In this document: one piece after another, positions 61,727 to 64,000 of the stretch
Numbering within the stretch: position 1 is the stretch's first letter
Layout: every line of letters starts with the position of its first letter
Assembly (NCBI GenBank): GCA_039704465.1
Contig: JASFAU010000011.1
Span: 744,001 to 808,000 of the forward strand
Direction: 5' to 3'
Length of the DNA: 64,000 bases
Origin: Plasmodiophora brassicae
Lineage: Eukaryota; Endomyxa; Phytomyxea; Plasmodiophorida; Plasmodiophoridae
Notes under the pieces: generated by a model
Databases searched by the model: none
Told to the model about the DNA's origin: nothing
The model's input: the letters and a program-made list of their open reading frames with translations, nothing else
Translations under genes and position numbers: made by a program

Positions 61727-62369
61727 CGCACATGTTCACAACTGACGTCGTAAACAGCTGTTTCGCTATGTCGACGAGACCCTTCCTTTCAGCACTGGCC
61801 TTAAGATGATTCCCTGTCGAAGGGCAGAACGGCATCAGGCACGGGGCACGTTGATCGGCTCCTTGCCCTGGAAACGAGCGTACACCGATTCATCTTTGCG
61901 CAATGCAACATGGTGTGGGTGCTCTCGCGTGGACGCGTGTATTGCTCGTACTGTGTTTCATCCGGCCTTGGAGTTCCGCCGCCGGGGCGGACGTCGTCGT
62001 AATGATCAGGTGTTTCGCCGTTCCTCCCAACGACGACTCATGGCGCACCACGACGGAGGAACTGGTCGAAACAGGCGAAACACCTGGTCATTACGACGAC
62101 GTCCGCCCCGGCGGCGGAACTCCAAGGCCGGATGAAACACAGTACGAACAATACACGCGTCCACGCGAGAGCACCCACACCATGTTGCATTGCGCAAAGA
62201 TGAATCGGTGTACGCTCGTTTCCAGGGCAAGGAGCCGATCAACGTGCCCCGTGCCTGATGCCGTTCTGCCCTTCGACAGGAAATCATCTTAAGGCCAGTG
62301 CTGAAACGAAGGGTCTCGTCGACATAGCGAAACAGCTGTTTACGACGTCAGTTCATGTGAACATGTGCG
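61727..62369. repeat. Near-perfect palindrome, about 295-bp arms
   Basis: Arms 61727-62019 and 62074-62369 are reverse complements with only a handful of mismatches plus a small indel near the outer end; the spacer is 54 bp. Both strands therefore encode nearly the same short frame beginning CRRAERHQARGTLIGSLPWK, which is not a recognised protein. Fold-back transposon, MITE or an inverted duplication are all possible. Confidence 0.95.
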
Positions 62370-63589
62370 CAGCTATTGGAAGCCTTCCAAAAATGACTTA
62401 CACGGCGTTTTAGATTAGATCTAGTTGGCCTCGCAGAAAGAATGTAAATGCAGAATGTAGTGGGAAGGCGAAGTCGGACTGCGCACAGACAAATGTAAGA
62501 TTGTAAGAATCTGCGTCCGGTATCTAAGAAGACCGTTTCGCGGCCTCCGCAGATCTAAGACGGAACTTAGAACCGATCTAATTCGCTCAGATTGCGGATC
62601 TAAGGCGACGCAGATTCGTGATCTAAGGTATTTTTGGAAGGCATCCATTCCTGCATCCGCCTGCAGCCATTGGCTGCAGCCAACTTCCAGCTGATTCACG
62701 TATCTCTTACGCTGTCCGCTGTTATCAGAAATGTGACCCCACTGTTGTGTAGATATGGTGGCAGGTTGAACACGCTGATAATGACTATGTTGGCGGTGGG
62801 GCCTGCGTTATCCAGCTTCCCGGTTACGTGATTCCCGAGAAGACGACTTCCTTTAGCCCCTGGTTCCCGATGGAGCAGGCGGTTCCCAACAACGCCGTCC
62901 TAGTGCGCAGCGCGCGTTCTCGGTCTGAAGACTCGCGATCCTAGAACCCGTAAACGTCGTCATGCGAACATCGACGTCGACTTCGTCTGTATGCTGGGCC
63001 GTTCGAATATGGTCCCTGGATCAATGATTTCAACAACGTTATTTCAATGATAATTTCTCGTACAACACCAGCTTGTATCCCGACGTTGGCGTTATCGCCA
63101 GCGTAACTGGTTGGACTCGAGCTCCGGCGTATTCGTTTGGTTGGACTCGAGGAATCACTATCGGTCAACGACGTTGGAACCATTTGCGGCGAGGTCGATT
63201 TCGTCTGCAGTGCATCGTCGAGCATGACCTTCTGCAGGCACGAAAGTGGCATGCAATTCAGGCATGACCTGGGTCGACTCGAGTCTGACCCGAGTCAGAA
63301 TTGTGAACGCCAGGGCTAGGTTCGGGTCAGACCCGACTGGACAGGTCCCTGGCTCGCCCGACTCTGGTCGACCCGTTGGCATTACTATAGTGGAAGATTA
63401 TTCACTTAAAATGAACTTCGCGCAGGATTTTGATGGACGGCCAGAGAATGCAACCCCAGGCGCTCGTCCGATTTTTTGTGCGAGGGGAGCGGCCAAGCTC
63501 GACAGACCATCTGGGGTCGACGTGTTGACACGCTATGCGGAGTCGTCTGTAGGCGCCTTCGAACCCGTTGAAATACTGTGCCGACGCGG
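62370..63589. other. Repeat-rich intergenic region
   Basis: AT-richer than the genes. About 62510-62630 holds several GATCTAAG motifs. 62645-62690 is a scrap of the CTGCAG minisatellite. 63110-63155 repeats GGTTGGACTCGAG twice. 63265-63360 contains self-complementary GACCCGAGTC-type blocks. No gene supported. Confidence 0.5.
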
Positions 63590-64000
63590 ATGAGTCGCCA
63601 TGGTTTGTCGTTTGATGCGGCGCTGGACGACGTGGAGTCGTCGATTGGGGGCGCCGATGTCGCCGCAGCTGTCGACAGCCTACGCCGCGCGAAACCGCCA
63701 CCGGTTACGCCGTACCAACTGTTTCGACTAATGGACCTGTGGCAACGCGCACCAAACGCGGGGCTAATGCCAGCTATTCGCGATTTGTTCGCATATGAAC
63801 CATCGGCATATTTCGATTGCCACGAGGCTCCGGTCACTGCGAACCTTGAAACCGGGGTAAGCTTCTCCAGAAACGTAGTTTATCAACGGCATTGTTCGTT
63901 TAGTCGTTCCCTATGCCCTGTTTGTGTTCTTCGTAACAACGTCTGAATCGCGTTTCTGTAGACATCCCAGAGGGGATACTCTGTCCATATGTGCATATAC
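63590..64000 (+). CDS. First exons of an unrecognised gene, cut by the right edge
   Basis: ATG at 63590 opens 89 codons (SRHGLSFDAALDDVESSIG, TPYQLFRLMDLWQRAPNAGL, MPAIRDLFAYEPSAYFDC) and is followed by a good donor (GTAAGC at 63857) and an acceptor (TTCTGTAG) ending at about 63961, after which a second exon would run off the window. The helical content suggests a folded alpha protein; no family recognised. Confidence 0.45.

Noticed and set aside
61806..62287. Two matching short proteins on opposite strands
   Set aside because: They are the same sequence seen twice because of the palindrome; no recognised domain.

Overview
This looks like one gene-dense piece of nuclear genome from a free-living unicellular eukaryote. 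Almost every recognisable gene is built from exons separated by GT-AG introns of about 45-85 bp, intergenic gaps are often under 500 bp, and coding DNA is GC-rich. I built the exon models by hand from splice dinucleotides, reading-frame phase and protein-family motifs, and most close exactly in frame. The gene set (actobindin-like WH2 protein, MEF2-type MADS box, MyTH4-FERM protein, RP2, TMC channel, Dpy30-enolase, Crinkler/RHS-type NTPase, chitin deacetylase) fits an amoeboid or flagellated protist, perhaps amorphean. I cannot name the lineage. Cathepsin Z, TMC, RP2, a transit-peptide aconitase and VMA21 imply an aerobic phagotroph with lysosomes and possibly a cilium.

Layout. 0-8.4 kb: TYW3 (cut by the left edge), a Ser/Thr kinase, a possible 7TM receptor overlapping an antisense Cys-rich membrane protein, a secreted polysaccharide deacetylase and a Crinkler/RHS NTPase. 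8.5-16 kb: a CTGCAG minisatellite, a TMC channel, a YEATS (GAS41-like) reader, a Stum/SPEC3-like protein and two tandem glutathionyl-hydroquinone reductases separated by an inverted repeat. 16-25 kb: RPS16, an inositol 5-phosphatase with three PH-like domains, several unrecognised genes and a Ty1/copia scrap. 25-36 kb: RP2, a WH2 protein, a coiled-coil RFxV protein, WW-WW-MyTH4-FERM, cathepsin Z, pseudo-enolase, a disordered protein and a TVP38/TMEM64 protein. 36-45 kb: a Myb-TPR fusion, a MADS factor, a tail-anchored IQ protein and two paralogous secreted proteins. 45-54.3 kb: a Ulp1 protease, aconitase, tRNA-Pro, a second 5-phosphatase, the KEOPS subunit Pcc1, VMA21 and a membrane protein.

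The last 10 kb is repeat-rich: a 22-bp minisatellite, a complete Ty3/gypsy chromodomain LTR retrotransposon on the minus strand (55501-61318, 5-bp target duplication), two large palindromes, and the first exon of a gene that runs off the right edge.

No operon-like logic is expected. The clearest functional themes are phosphoinositide turnover (two 5-phosphatases), cytoskeleton and cilium (RP2, WH2, MyTH4-FERM, Dpy30-enolase), tRNA modification (TYW3, Pcc1) and the endolysosome (cathepsin Z, VMA21). The most unusual items are the triple Myb-TPR fusion, the motorless WW-MyTH4-FERM protein, the catalytically degenerate enolase, the Crinkler/RHS NTPase and the palindromic elements.
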